DNA of 42,500 nt from Methanobacterium sp. GTDB lineage: Archaea; Methanobacteriota; Methanobacteria; Methanobacteriales; Methanobacteriaceae. Shown here piece after piece: positions 8,645 to 17,788 of this stretch. Each line of letters starts with the position of its first letter. Position 1 is the stretch's first letter. The notes below the pieces were generated by a model. The model was not told the origin of the DNA. It was given only the letters and a program-made list of their open reading frames with translations, and did no database searches. The position numbers and the translations under genes were made by a program. The stretch covers positions 1 through 42,500 of the forward strand of contig NZ_JACRGA010000018.1 of the NCBI RefSeq assembly GCF_016217785.1, written 5' to 3'.

Positions 8645-9109
8645 ATGAATAAAACACTACTGGTTATGGTTATTGTAATGTTATTAGTGGCTGCAAGTGG
8701 GATTTTTTACCAGCAACAGTCTGAAAACAGGCAAAAAACTGAATTAGTTTCATTGGTGGATCAGGCAGCTCAGCTTATAGAAGAAGGGGGTGAAACAGCA
8801 TTTCCAGAGCTTCGTAGTTCCTCATGGGTCCATAATGATAGTTACGTCTTTGTGTGGAGAGTGGATGGTATCCGTGTAGTTTACCCTCCAGATCCAAGTG
8901 GTGAGGGTAAGAACATGACCGATCTGGTAGACTCCCAGGGAAAACCCATTGGCAAACTGTTTATTCAAACTGCAGAGAATGGAAGCGGTTGGGTAAATTA
9001 CATGTGGCCCAAACCCGGGGAAAAAACACCTTCACTAAAGATAACATACATAAAAAGGGCACAATACCAGAATCGAACATATCTGGTGGGATCAGGTGTT
9101 TATATCTGA
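8645..9109 (+). CDS. Membrane-anchored single Cache domain protein
   Basis: A 154-residue protein with one N-terminal membrane anchor (about residues 4-22) followed by an extracellular single Cache (sCache_2-like) sensor domain. The domain shows the typical strand pattern: FVWRVDG, VVYPPDPSGEGKN, a GKP turn, GSGWVNYMWPKPG, then SLKITYIKR and a closing GSGVYI. Cache domains normally bind small ligands and feed a kinase or chemoreceptor, but this protein ends right after the domain, with no cytoplasmic output module. The open frame extends to a TTG at 8588; the ATG at 8645 is preferred because it begins the signal anchor and follows GAGGTGGG. It may be a ligand-binding lipoprotein-like or sensory partner of another protein. 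The ligand is unknown. Confidence 0.8.
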   Translation: MNKTLLVMVIVMLLVAASGIFYQQQSENRQKTELVSLVDQAAQLIEEGGETAFPELRSSSWVHNDSYVFVWRVDGIRVVYPPDPSGEGKNMTDLVDSQGKPIGKLFIQTAENGSGWVNYMWPKPGEKTPSLKITYIKRAQYQNRTYLVGSGVYI

Positions 9110-9281
9110 TTAATTTTATAAAATCTATTTTTTTTATCTTAAATCCCTTTTTCAATCTCAAATTCCTCAAATACAAAGTGCCCCTGAAATTCATTGTTAT
9201 TTTTAGGGTATTGTTGCATCCATTGGAATTAAATCCACGAATTTCTAGAAATTTAAAATTATATAAAATTATAATTTAAAA

Positions 9282-11177
9282 CTAAAACCTTTCCAGCATC
9301 TTCCCATAGATCTCCTTCAACTTTCCATCGGATCTCTGGTAGACCATTCTCAAAATTAGTTCAGGTGTGCTCCGGGCAAAGTAGTTCATCCGGGGGGTAC
9401 GATCCACAATGAGGTTATACTCATCATCCAGTCCCTGGGCTTCAATACCATCCACCCTGACATCGGTGTTTTTAAGTATCTCCCGGGCCATGTGGGTTAC
9501 AATAATTGCAAAGGATTTTGAATCCTGTATGAAGCTTATGAAACTTGAAATTATTTTCACAGCAGCTTCTAGTTCAGTTATGGCTTCCAGCTCGTCTAGG
9601 AGAATTAGTTTATCCTCTTCTCGCACTACAATTGGCATGAAGGTGCTCAGGAATGATTCAAAAGCCCCGGCATCAAGTGAGCGCTTTTTACTGAAGAAGT
9701 AAAGTTCATCAACCAGTTTCACCCGGGCTTCCCTGGCACACACTGGCAGTCCTATCTGGCTCATGATACTTATCTGAGCCAGAGTCTCCAGGAGGGTGGT
9801 CTTACCTCCACTGTTGGCCCCGGTGAGGAGAACCACATTATCCGGGGATTCTAGGGAGTAATTGATCCTCTGCATACGGGATGGATCTTCCAGGGCTAAA
9901 TTCAAGTGCAATCCTTCCTTGAAACGGAATCCATCACTAATCATTGGTGGATGTAGATCGTAGTAGTAGGCGAAACAACCCAGGGTGAACTGGTAATCGA
10001 ATTCCAGTACTTCCTGGATTTCGGCCTCAACATCACTTTTGAGCAATTGGAGCTGGGCTGCGACATTAACTCTTTCTTCAAAGGCTTTAACCTCTTTTTT
10101 CCCTATTTCCTGTCTTTTTACTCTTTCCAATTCCTGTTCATCTATTTCCAGGGGATATTTCTGGATAAAAGGATCAAAACTTACCCCCGTATCATCTTTA
10201 ATTTCTTTAACTGCGTCTTTAAGGATTTCGTCAAAGATTTCCTGGATTTTGGGTGACATGCCCTTATTTAGAATATCCAGAACTTCTTGACCCGACAGAT
10301 CAACCTTCTTTATAGCTTCTTCCAATTTTTTATCTGCCTTGTCTTTGGCCTGGTTCACAGCACTGTTAAATAACGTTTCATCAATCTGGGATGTTTCAAT
10401 AGAATCCATTATCTTTAAAACATCTCTTAAAACAGAGGGGTATCCTAGTATTTCCCTGATCTTTAGAATATTTTCCAGAAGAGTTTGATTTTCATGATAA
10501 TATGATAAAACTGTTTCAGGAATGATTTCCAGATCTTCAGCATCATAGTTTACCATGGCCAGGTTAGGTGCATCATCCAGTTCCAGAACACCATCTCTGT
10601 AAACATACACCACCAGTTCGAATTCATCCAGACTTGCCACTTCCTGAATGTTGAGTATCTGAGCGCGCTGATTAAGCCCACGGTCCATTAAACTGGTGTA
10701 ATCATCTCTTGACTCGACTAATATGGCTCTTGATGTATCATATTTTGGTTTGGAAGTCCTGCTGAAGTTCACATTTTTAAAAAGAGCTCTAAGATCATCC
10801 TTAGGAAGATGGGCTACTTTTTCTTTAGCTTCCATAACTCTGTTAAGATTTTCTTGAATTGTATCCTGGTTTTTACCAGGACTCAGGAGTAGAACCCTGT
10901 TTTTGGCATATTCTGTGTTGGCATACTGTATTATACATTGAATTATTTCTTCATAGATTTGCACGGCCCGTTCAGTTTTCAAAAAACTTTCAGTGGGATT
11001 GCCCAGAACAGCATTGATGATCTCAACTGCACGGCGCTGGCTAACTCCTTCCATGCTTGCCAGCCGATACACCTCATAGTTACTTGCAGCCCGTAGAAAT
11101 TCATTCTGGCTACCAAAATGGTTAATGATCCGGGAGGCTAATTTATCACCTATGCCTTTGATATCACGTAAATCCAA
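9282..11177 (-). CDS. MutS5-like ATPase with N-terminal helix-hairpin-helix
   Basis: A 631-residue DNA-binding ATPase of the archaeal MutS5 type, related to MutS2. Residues 1-60 hold helix-hairpin-helix motifs (IKGIGDKLA, MEGVSQRRA). The middle region (about 230-390) is helical and coiled, like the MutS clamp/lever. The C-terminal ATPase shows Walker A TGANSGGKTT (452-461), the D-loop region DAGAFESFL (502-510) and Walker B LILLDELEA (524-532). It lacks the mismatch-reading domain I of bacterial MutS. A role in recombination or branched DNA is more likely than classical mismatch repair. The start is TTG at 11177 with GGTGAT just before it; no suitable ATG is present. It converges with the Cache gene. 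Confidence 0.85.
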   Translation of the reverse strand: MDLRDIKGIGDKLASRIINHFGSQNEFLRAASNYEVYRLASMEGVSQRRAVEIINAVLGNPTESFLKTERAVQIYEEIIQCIIQYANTEYAKNRVLLLSPGKNQDTIQENLNRVMEAKEKVAHLPKDDLRALFKNVNFSRTSKPKYDTSRAILVESRDDYTSLMDRGLNQRAQILNIQEVASLDEFELVVYVYRDGVLELDDAPNLAMVNYDAEDLEIIPETVLSYYHENQTLLENILKIREILGYPSVLRDVLKIMDSIETSQIDETLFNSAVNQAKDKADKKLEEAIKKVDLSGQEVLDILNKGMSPKIQEIFDEILKDAVKEIKDDTGVSFDPFIQKYPLEIDEQELERVKRQEIGKKEVKAFEERVNVAAQLQLLKSDVEAEIQEVLEFDYQFTLGCFAYYYDLHPPMISDGFRFKEGLHLNLALEDPSRMQRINYSLESPDNVVLLTGANSGGKTTLLETLAQISIMSQIGLPVCAREARVKLVDELYFFSKKRSLDAGAFESFLSTFMPIVVREEDKLILLDELEAITELEAAVKIISSFISFIQDSKSFAIIVTHMAREILKNTDVRVDGIEAQGLDDEYNLIVDRTPRMNYFARSTPELILRMVYQRSDGKLKEIYGKMLERF

Positions 11178-11218
11178 TATATCACCGTATTTTTTTACAC
11201 TTACTCACAATGAACCTT

Positions 11219-11410
11219 TTAATTAACATGATATTTGTACTTGACTAACTTTTTACTATGCTCTTCACAATATAAAGATTGTTTAAATAGTTTATAACCC
11301 TTCCTGGAGACGAGTAATTGGATTGATGGGCGGTGTCTCTGGTAAAAACCGCCATGAACGTTATCCAACACATTTGTATTATTTATATTATTGTTGATAA
11401 TACTTTCCAT
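11219..11410 (-). CDS. Possible small ORF of unknown function
   Basis: A 63-codon frame upstream of the MutS5 gene on the same strand. The product is Asn-rich at its N-terminus and basic at its C-terminus and resembles no family I know. No ribosome binding site precedes the ATG. In AT-rich DNA a frame of this size can occur by chance, so this is listed mainly to account for the 320-base gap between 11178 and 11497. Confidence 0.2.
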   Translation of the reverse strand: MESIINNNINNTNVLDNVHGGFYQRHRPSIQLLVSRKGYKLFKQSLYCEEHSKKLVKYKYHVN

Positions 11411-11497
11411 AAAAGATAAAATTTTAAAGGAGCAAAAAAGATAATATGCACTATAAAAATACTGTTAAATGTTTTTTAAGTTAAGGAATGGTTTCTA

Positions 11498-12325
11498 ATG
11501 GAATTAGTGATATACCTATTGATTCTTCTCTCCACCGGCGCATTTGTAGGATTCGCTTCTGGTCTACTGGGAATTGGTGGAGGTTTTATTATGGTGCCGG
11601 TTCAATTCTTCCTTCTTACGGTCATGGGTGCTGATCCAGACACTGCCCTTAGAGTATCCTTTGCCACCAGCCTGACTGTAATCCTACCTACTGCCCTAAG
11701 CGGAGCACTTGGGCACTGGCGTCGTGGGGCAGTTATGGTTGTCCCTGCAATCCTCCTGGGACTAGCCGGGTTAATGGGGGGTGTATTTGGTGCCGGAATA
11801 TCCAGTAACACTCCTGCTGCCATATTAAGTTTTATATTTGGGTTACTGGCATTATTCAGTGCCTTGTGGATGTTGGGATCAAGATACCCCGAAATAAAAG
11901 AAAAACCATCAAACTCCAAAGAATCATACCTTTTCTGGGGGTTTCTGGGAGGTTTTTCCTCCGGACTTCTGGGCATTGGTGGGGGAGTGGTCATGGTACC
12001 CATACTAAACCTTCTCCTGAGATTCCCAATTCACAAGGCCATCGGAACCTCAACTGCCTTTATTGTATTCGCATCCATAGGTGGAATTCTAACCTACATC
12101 TTCACCGGCATGAATGCCACTGGTTTACCCTCCTACTCCCTGGGATATGTTAATCTATTACAGTTTGCAGCGTTAGCAGGTACCAGCATTCCCATGGCTA
12201 GAATTGGAGTTAAAGCCGCCCACAGGCTCCCTGATAAAGAGTTGAAATATGTATTCGCCGCTCTTTTAATTTACATTGCTTTGAAGATGATGGGAGTATT
12301 TGAATGGTTGAATTTACCCCTATAA
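11498..12325 (+). CDS. TauE/SafE (YfcA) family membrane exporter
   Basis: A 275-residue integral membrane protein of the sulfite exporter TauE/SafE family, which moves small organic or inorganic anions. It has about eight hydrophobic segments in two related halves. Each half begins with the family signature: GIGGGFIMVP (25-34) and GIGGGVVMVP (159-168). The charged linker between halves lies at about 129-143 (SRYPEIKEK). The ATG at 11498 follows AAGGA about nine bases upstream. It stands alone, divergent from MutS5 and convergent with the U32 gene. The substrate cannot be inferred; sulfite, sulfonates and other anions are known for relatives. Confidence 0.88.
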   Translation: MELVIYLLILLSTGAFVGFASGLLGIGGGFIMVPVQFFLLTVMGADPDTALRVSFATSLTVILPTALSGALGHWRRGAVMVVPAILLGLAGLMGGVFGAGISSNTPAAILSFIFGLLALFSALWMLGSRYPEIKEKPSNSKESYLFWGFLGGFSSGLLGIGGGVVMVPILNLLLRFPIHKAIGTSTAFIVFASIGGILTYIFTGMNATGLPSYSLGYVNLLQFAALAGTSIPMARIGVKAAHRLPDKELKYVFAALLIYIALKMMGVFEWLNLPL

Positions 12326-12389
12326 AATCCGTTTCATATTTCTTTATTTTATTAATTAGATATTTCCTGGCTGATGTTGTTTCAAATGG

Positions 12390-15212
12390 TTAATTATCAT
12401 CATGCACACCCCGCAGGAAATTTCCAGTGGTAATCCCACCATTGGATATCTTTTTAACCTGTTTTTTAAGGGAATGTAATCTCTTTTCCAACTGAGGCTC
12501 ACCAGTTGTAGTTAATTTCAGTGCTTTTTGGTAGAGTGACATCATGGTATGCGCATAATCTGAGGGTTTACTCCGGGAATCAATAACCAGACTGTTAAAG
12601 CCCATATCCTGAAGATATGGGATGTGATCAAGGAGACATAATTCCACAGAATTTGAAACATGGGTCCTGCACTCTGCATCAATTTCAACCGGAAAGATCC
12701 TGTTTTTAAAATCTTTTATTCCTAAAAAAGTATAAGGCGAATTTTTAAGTTTTTTTATAATCTTTTCATCTTTGATCACGCAGGGAAGACAGTCTTCACT
12801 CACCAAAGCCTCTAAATTCCCCTGAACTAAAAATTCCAGTTGACTAACAATGTCACTATTTTGGATGTGTGAAACCACCTTTCTCAACTCCTCTCTGGAT
12901 ATTTCAGGAGATAGAGTAATACTCTTTAATGGTTCATCTTTTGAGCACAGTTCATCTATGGTCATATGGTTCCATACGTTTAGACCACCCGAACCATGCA
13001 GACTAACTGAATCCCGAATATCTTTCAAAGCCCATAGGGCTCCCATACCACCAATCATCACCCCTGGGATGGTTTTTTCAGGTAAAATATTTAGAAGATT
13101 AGTTGCACCATCAATAAACTTTTTATTGGTGATTTCTGGCCATTTCCATATTAAATCTGATTCATATTCCTGGCAGAGATTTGCTGCTTCTAAGAGGGAC
13201 AAACCCATCCTTTTAAAGTAAGCATCATAATCATGACCATGCTTTAAACAGGAAAAAATCTCCTGAAATTTATTGCCACGATCCATTTCAATTTTTGGCT
13301 GGAAATAAATTCTCTTGCAACCTGCCTGAAGAGCAGCTTCCAATGAAGAGATACAATCCACATAGATGGCTAATTTAATTGGTTGAGAATGTGTTTTCAC
13401 TCTGGTTAAATCAAATCGGGTTAAATCAGAATCTACAGCAGAAACATCATTCAAATGGTATTTATTCAAGGTTAGTTCTTCAGAATTTGATTCTTCTAAA
13501 GGAAATTCTTCTAGATGAGGTTCTTCTAAATTTGATTCTTCTAAATTTGATTCTTCTAAATTCATGTCTTTTTTTAATTGAACAAGTTGATTCCTGGCGG
13601 TTTCAATCTCTTCTGATGAGGGCTTGTAAGCCTCTAATATTTTATCCTTAATTTCCTCAAGAATCTGTCTCCGCAGGTGATTCAAATTACCAATGGGAGT
13701 GAATAAATCTCCAGGGTAATTCAGGGATATGTTTTGGATAATGAAGGGAGTGCCACCTGTTCTTTGCAACTGTTTTATAATGGTTTCAGGGGATAAAGGT
13801 CGTTTTATTGCCTTTTCCATTGCAAAATCAGCTTCAAACTCAGTTTCAATATTCCCTCGCCATGCTGGTGATGCATTAACTCTGACCAGAGGAACCATTT
13901 CTGCATTCCAATCTATTTGAAGATTCAGAGGAATCCTGCGGGGTAACTGGGGATTGCTTACCATTTCATCTGCTGCATTAACCAGGGATTTCCTGCGAGT
14001 TATATAAACATTACTTCCTATTTCAACCCTTTTTCTGAGTTTTAACAATAAATTATCTTTTTTAACTTTCGGGGAATGTTCAATAATGGTTCCCCATAAA
14101 TTATGGGATTTTTCCCAGTTTTGGGGTTGTTTAAAAAGAATTCCATCTCCTTTTTCAGGTTTAACCCTGGTTTTGGTCTTTATACTGGTTTCACCGCTGG
14201 TTTTATTATAGCCTGCCACCTTTCCCAGGTATAAACCCCTATTACCAGGATTACTTCTACCCATCATGGACTCGTAAGACGCTCCCATCAGCCAGCCTCT
14301 GGTCAAACCCCGGTTAAATGACATTTTAAGCTTTGAAAGTTCCATATCCTGTACTTTCCATCTTCCTTTCTCTATAGAATCCAGAGCGTCTCGGTATACC
14401 TTAACTACATTTGCCACGTACTCTGGAGGTTTCATCCTACCCTCTATTTTTATAGAATCAATAGGTGCCTTTGATATTCGGTCCAAATGGGAATAAATTG
14501 CAAGATCCCTGGTTGAAAGAAGATAATGGTCTTTTAAGGGAATTTCTTCCCCTTCTTTATATTTCCCGTATTTATCTGTTTCTGCCAGGATTAACTGGTA
14601 TTGTTTACGGCATGGCTGGGCGCACATACCACGGTTACCACTCCTACCACCTATGAAAGATGAAAGGAGGCATTGGCCCGAATAAGAGTAGCAGATTGCT
14701 CCATGGGCGAACACTTCCAGTTCTATTTTCTTTGAGAGTTGGTTGGCAGTTTTCCCAATATCTTCCAGGGACATCTCCCTGGCAAGAACCACCCTTTTAA
14801 AACCATTCTCCGCGGCCCAGTTCACACCCTGGGGGTTATGGATGGTCATCTGGGTAGAGCAGTGCAGGTCCAGGTCTGGTATCAGTTGCCTTGCCAGCCG
14901 GCCCACACCCAGATCCTGCACAATAACTGCATCTACCCCCAAACTGTAAAGTTGAACTAGATTTTCACCCACCCGGGGGAGTTCAGATTCCTTCACCAGG
15001 GTGTTTACAGTCACATAAACTTTAACACCGCGTAAATGAGCGTATTCTATGGCCTGTTCCATTTCCTTCAGGCTGAAATTTCTGGCAAATTGCCGGGCAC
15101 CGAAACGCTTACCTGAAAGGTAAACCGCATCAGCTCCGGCATTAACGCCTGCTTTTAAGGATTCAACAGAGCCTGCAGGGGCTAAAAGTTCAGGTATGTT
15201 TTTTGGGGGCAT
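12390..15212 (-). CDS. U32 family protein (peptidase U32/RlhA-type), long form
   Basis: A 940-residue U32 family protein. The N-terminal TIM-barrel (about 1-330) carries ELLAPAGS (8-15) and the four cysteines typical of the family at 174, 181, 197 and 201, in a GxxCxxSGxCLLS and NRGMCAQPCR context. In related proteins these hold an iron-sulfur cluster and the family acts in tRNA/rRNA or ubiquinone hydroxylation rather than proteolysis. A DUF3656-like region follows (about 370-500). A second barrel-like half runs from about 620 to 905. Residues about 551-605 are a low-complexity linker of five-residue repeats based on LEESN. The ATG at 15212 follows GAGGA. Likely function is RNA base modification; the old peptidase label is not well supported. 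Confidence 0.82.
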   Translation of the reverse strand: MPPKNIPELLAPAGSVESLKAGVNAGADAVYLSGKRFGARQFARNFSLKEMEQAIEYAHLRGVKVYVTVNTLVKESELPRVGENLVQLYSLGVDAVIVQDLGVGRLARQLIPDLDLHCSTQMTIHNPQGVNWAAENGFKRVVLAREMSLEDIGKTANQLSKKIELEVFAHGAICYSYSGQCLLSSFIGGRSGNRGMCAQPCRKQYQLILAETDKYGKYKEGEEIPLKDHYLLSTRDLAIYSHLDRISKAPIDSIKIEGRMKPPEYVANVVKVYRDALDSIEKGRWKVQDMELSKLKMSFNRGLTRGWLMGASYESMMGRSNPGNRGLYLGKVAGYNKTSGETSIKTKTRVKPEKGDGILFKQPQNWEKSHNLWGTIIEHSPKVKKDNLLLKLRKRVEIGSNVYITRRKSLVNAADEMVSNPQLPRRIPLNLQIDWNAEMVPLVRVNASPAWRGNIETEFEADFAMEKAIKRPLSPETIIKQLQRTGGTPFIIQNISLNYPGDLFTPIGNLNHLRRQILEEIKDKILEAYKPSSEEIETARNQLVQLKKDMNLEESNLEESNLEEPHLEEFPLEESNSEELTLNKYHLNDVSAVDSDLTRFDLTRVKTHSQPIKLAIYVDCISSLEAALQAGCKRIYFQPKIEMDRGNKFQEIFSCLKHGHDYDAYFKRMGLSLLEAANLCQEYESDLIWKWPEITNKKFIDGATNLLNILPEKTIPGVMIGGMGALWALKDIRDSVSLHGSGGLNVWNHMTIDELCSKDEPLKSITLSPEISREELRKVVSHIQNSDIVSQLEFLVQGNLEALVSEDCLPCVIKDEKIIKKLKNSPYTFLGIKDFKNRIFPVEIDAECRTHVSNSVELCLLDHIPYLQDMGFNSLVIDSRSKPSDYAHTMMSLYQKALKLTTTGEPQLEKRLHSLKKQVKKISNGGITTGNFLRGVHDDN
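13486..13560 (-). repeat. 15-bp in-frame repeats in the U32 gene
   Basis: Near-identical 15-base units (plus-strand form TTTGATTCTTCTAAA) occur at 13486-13500, 13531-13545 and 13546-13560, with diverged copies between them. They encode the LEESN-type linker of the U32 protein. The unit is a multiple of three, so gain or loss of copies keeps the frame. Confidence 0.8.
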
Positions 15213-15358
15213 ATGGTCCTCGGTTAATGTGGTGATTTAAATACTGGATGTGTTCAAATAACTGGTTATAAATACAGTATTTTATGTATAGTATGGGTAT
15301 TATCAAATTGTATAATAAATTATAATTAAATCCATAATAACTAATTCCAGGGGAAAAT

Positions 15359-15646
15359 ATGGAAACAGAACAGCTTTTAAAAACCTTGAAAATAGTTGTA
15401 ATATTGGCACTTATCATTGGGGTGATAGGTGCAGTGTTTTACCTGGTTTACGGTTTCACCCTCCTATGGCAAGCGATGGCTGCCGGTATAATCACCGGAT
15501 TTTTACTGATCCTGGTTTTCATTTTCTTGGGTTTGGCTATTTATTTGTGGCTGAAACTGATGATGATCAGGAGAGAACTGGGAAAATGTAGGGAAGAGTT
15601 AAGAAAAATGGCCAGAACCTCCACAAAACCTGATGATGAAAGTTAA
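15359..15646 (+). CDS. Small two-helix membrane protein with coiled-coil tail
   Basis: A 95-residue protein with two hydrophobic segments (about 11-31 and 38-66) followed by a charged helix rich in Arg, Glu and Lys (67-90) likely to be cytoplasmic and coiled. The ATG follows AGGGGAAA closely, a good binding site. It resembles no family I can name. It is divergent from the U32 gene and is followed by a repeat-containing spacer. A role as a subunit or anchor is possible but unproven. Confidence 0.65.
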   Translation: METEQLLKTLKIVVILALIIGVIGAVFYLVYGFTLLWQAMAAGIITGFLLILVFIFLGLAIYLWLKLMMIRRELGKCREELRKMARTSTKPDDES

Positions 15647-15650
15647 TAAT

Positions 15651-15719
15651 TGAATTATTGATGGATAATAGTTAATATTGATAGATAATATGAATTATTG
15701 ATGGATAATAGTTAATATT
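15651..15719 (+). repeat. 29-bp perfect direct repeat, 40-bp period
   Basis: An identical 29-base sequence begins at 15651 and again at 15691, separated by 11 bases. It is rich in A and T (core ATTGATGGATAATAGTTAAT). The repeat lies in the 262-base spacer before the UbiA-family gene, upstream of a TATA-like TTTATAATAT near 15823. Function unknown. Confidence 0.8.
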
Positions 15720-15908
15720 ACAGTTAAGTTGTACTAATTATTATGGTGTTTAAGAGTTGTCGGTAAATAACTGAATTAAATATTTCGCTACTGATATCAA
15801 TTTGACTGGATCTTTTATACTTTTATAATATAATGTTATTCAAATTCCGTTTAATAGAATAAATTCCTTTGAATGCACGATTTATTTGATAATGGATTGA
15901 GTGTTATC

Positions 15909-16745
15909 ATGAACCCCTATCTGGAAATATTAAGACCTGGAAATGCAATCATGGCAGTAATTGCCATTTTTTTAATGGCAGTTATCAGTGGTAAATTCAC
16001 ATTGGAAGCTTTAATGGCAGGGGTAGTGGTTTTCATTGTTACCGGGGCAGGCAACAGTATAAATGATTACTTTGATCATAAAATTGATGCCATAAACAAA
16101 CCAGAACGACCCATTCCTTCAGGGAGAATTTCCCTTAAAACAGCATTAATCTATTCAATTTTCTTATTCGTAATGGGAATAATCATAGCATTCTCAATCA
16201 ACCTGCTACTTGGAATGATCGCGTTTTTAAGTTCTGTTCTAATGATTTTTTATGCTCGTGATCTTAAAACTAAATGTTTAGTGGGTAACATGAGTATTTC
16301 ATTTTTAACCGGGCTATGTTTTGTCTTTGGGGGCATAGCAGTTGGTCAAATAGTGGTCTCCATTTATCTGGGCTTTTTCGCCTTCCTCATGACCATGGCC
16401 CGTGAGATCGTCAAGGACATGGAAGATGTGGAAGGGGATAAAATAGAAGGGGCTGCTACACTCCCCATACTCAGGGGTATGCGAACGTCATCCATTCTGG
16501 CAGCAGCTTTCATGATATTAGCTAGTATAGGCAGTCCATTATTATATTTCATGGGTATTTTCAGTGTCTTTTATCTACCCGTACTTTTTTTGGCCATTAT
16601 AATCTTTTTGTACAGTGCAACATCAATATTAAAGGATCAATCAGTTGAAAATGCCAAAAAAGTATCTAAAAGAATTAAGTTAGGCATGGCTATTACATTT
16701 GTGGCCTTTGCAGTGGGTTCGCCATTTTTAGCAACATTATGGTAA
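15909..16745 (+). CDS. UbiA prenyltransferase, probable digeranylgeranylglyceryl phosphate synthase
   Basis: An integral membrane prenyltransferase of 278 residues that most likely adds the second geranylgeranyl chain to geranylgeranylglyceryl phosphate, a core step of archaeal ether lipid synthesis. The first Mg-binding aspartate-rich motif is NDYFDHKID (52-60), followed by NKPERPIPSG. The second is REIVKDMEDVEGD (165-177). About eight membrane helices are visible. The frame also has an ATG at 15873, but MNPYLEILRPGNA, starting at 15909, matches how these enzymes begin. It is the only gene in its transcript as far as can be seen. Other UbiA reactions cannot be fully excluded by eye. Confidence 0.83.
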   Translation: MNPYLEILRPGNAIMAVIAIFLMAVISGKFTLEALMAGVVVFIVTGAGNSINDYFDHKIDAINKPERPIPSGRISLKTALIYSIFLFVMGIIIAFSINLLLGMIAFLSSVLMIFYARDLKTKCLVGNMSISFLTGLCFVFGGIAVGQIVVSIYLGFFAFLMTMAREIVKDMEDVEGDKIEGAATLPILRGMRTSSILAAAFMILASIGSPLLYFMGIFSVFYLPVLFLAIIIFLYSATSILKDQSVENAKKVSKRIKLGMAITFVAFAVGSPFLATLW

Positions 16746-16894
16746 ATGGCATTTCAATTTAGTGATAGTCTCAGAGTCAGGACTTTCGAGTTTTCATAAT
16801 ATTAATTCAGATATTCCTAGAGTATTCTAATTCAGATATTCCCCTATTCGAATGTCAGGATTCAATATAAACAATTTTTACGCAACTCTCGATT

Positions 16895-17406
16895 TTATCC
16901 GACCATCCCAAACTTTTGTTTCAAATATTCGTTTAGTTTGTCAAAGGATTCATTCCAACCCTGTTCCATGTCATTTAACATCTTAGCATCGATTTTCTCG
17001 TTGCTAGAATGATTCAGGGTGACCTTTGTTTGACCTTCCTCTTCTGAAAGATCACTTTGATGAGCAATTCCTGGGGGAAATCAGAACTCATGTTGTAGTG
17101 GGTTGCCGGGACCATATTTCCATTTTCATCTGCAAAGGAATCGGTCATAACCAATCGTTTTAGAGGCTCAACTTCGCAAAAGACTCCCGTACTCCAGAAA
17201 TCCTTACCATCGGGTGATCGCATATCACTGAGGTACTTTCCTCCAACACGAAGGTCTATTTGGGAGAACGGCGCAGTGAAGTCCTTGGGCCCCCACCAAT
17301 GCTTCACCATAACCGGATCAGTCCATGCTTGCCATATAAGCTCAACAGGGGCTTTAAAAAAGCGGGTTATGGTTAATTCTGACACGTTATTATCCTTATC
17401 TACCAT
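16895..17406 (-). pseudogene. SRPBCC/AHSA1-like gene with a frameshift
   Basis: An Activator-of-Hsp90-like SRPBCC domain gene broken by one base. The intact first frame (17406 to 17014) gives 130 residues, including TRFFKAPVELIWQAWTDP, HWWGPKDF and GGKYLSDMRSPDG, but then ends in an unrelated KRKVKQRSP. Moving back one base near 17047-17049 (an AAA, TTT on the coding strand) opens a frame to a stop at 16895-16897. That frame restores the family ending: EEEGQTKVTL, then EQGWNESFDKLNEYL. The joined product would be about 170 residues, normal for the family. Loss of one T explains it; a sequencing error or a programmed shift cannot be excluded. The GTG/ATG region has GAGGGGG before the ATG. It sits 19 bases after the VOC gene. 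Confidence 0.85.
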
Positions 17407-17425
17407 ATTAAATACCCCCTCATGA

Positions 17426-17788
17426 TCATTCCACTGGGAAAATTTCTATTATTCCCAGTATATTTCCTTCGGTATCTTGGAAGGATCCGGTGTAACCCAT
17501 ATCTGGAATGGTCATTTTTTCCGTTATCATCTTCCCGCCGGACATTTGGATTTTCTTAGCAAAATCATCGTAGGAATCAACACTAATTACATCACTAACC
17601 ATAGTACCAAATTCTTTTGGCTTGATAGCACCGTTAATTCCGGGCTCATCCTCTTCTCCTGCGGTTACCAGCCAATAGTCAAATTCACCTTCCCATTTAT
17701 CAATTTTCCATCCGAAAACCTCTTTATAGAATTTTATAGCCCTTTCTGGTTTATCTGCTGGTATCTCAAAATGTACTACTTTTGGCAT
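17426..17788 (-). CDS. VOC (glyoxalase/bleomycin resistance) family protein
   Basis: A 120-residue single VOC domain protein. It begins MPKVVHFEIPADKPERAIKF, typical of the first beta-alpha unit, with YKEVFGWKI, and ends with the second unit DMGYTGSFQDTEGNILGI, containing the expected late Glu. The family includes lyases, dioxygenases and binding proteins; no specific reaction can be assigned. The frame could begin at 17830, but the ATG at 17788 is preceded by GGAGGG at ideal distance. It forms a two-gene unit with the SRPBCC gene. VOC-SRPBCC pairs are common in bacteria, so lateral transfer is possible. Confidence 0.82.
   Translation of the reverse strand: MPKVVHFEIPADKPERAIKFYKEVFGWKIDKWEGEFDYWLVTAGEEDEPGINGAIKPKEFGTMVSDVISVDSYDDFAKKIQMSGGKMITEKMTIPDMGYTGSFQDTEGNILGIIEIFPVE

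Noticed and set aside
15651..15719. CRISPR-like or transposon end repeats
   Set aside because: Only two copies with an 11-base spacer and no cas or transposase gene nearby.
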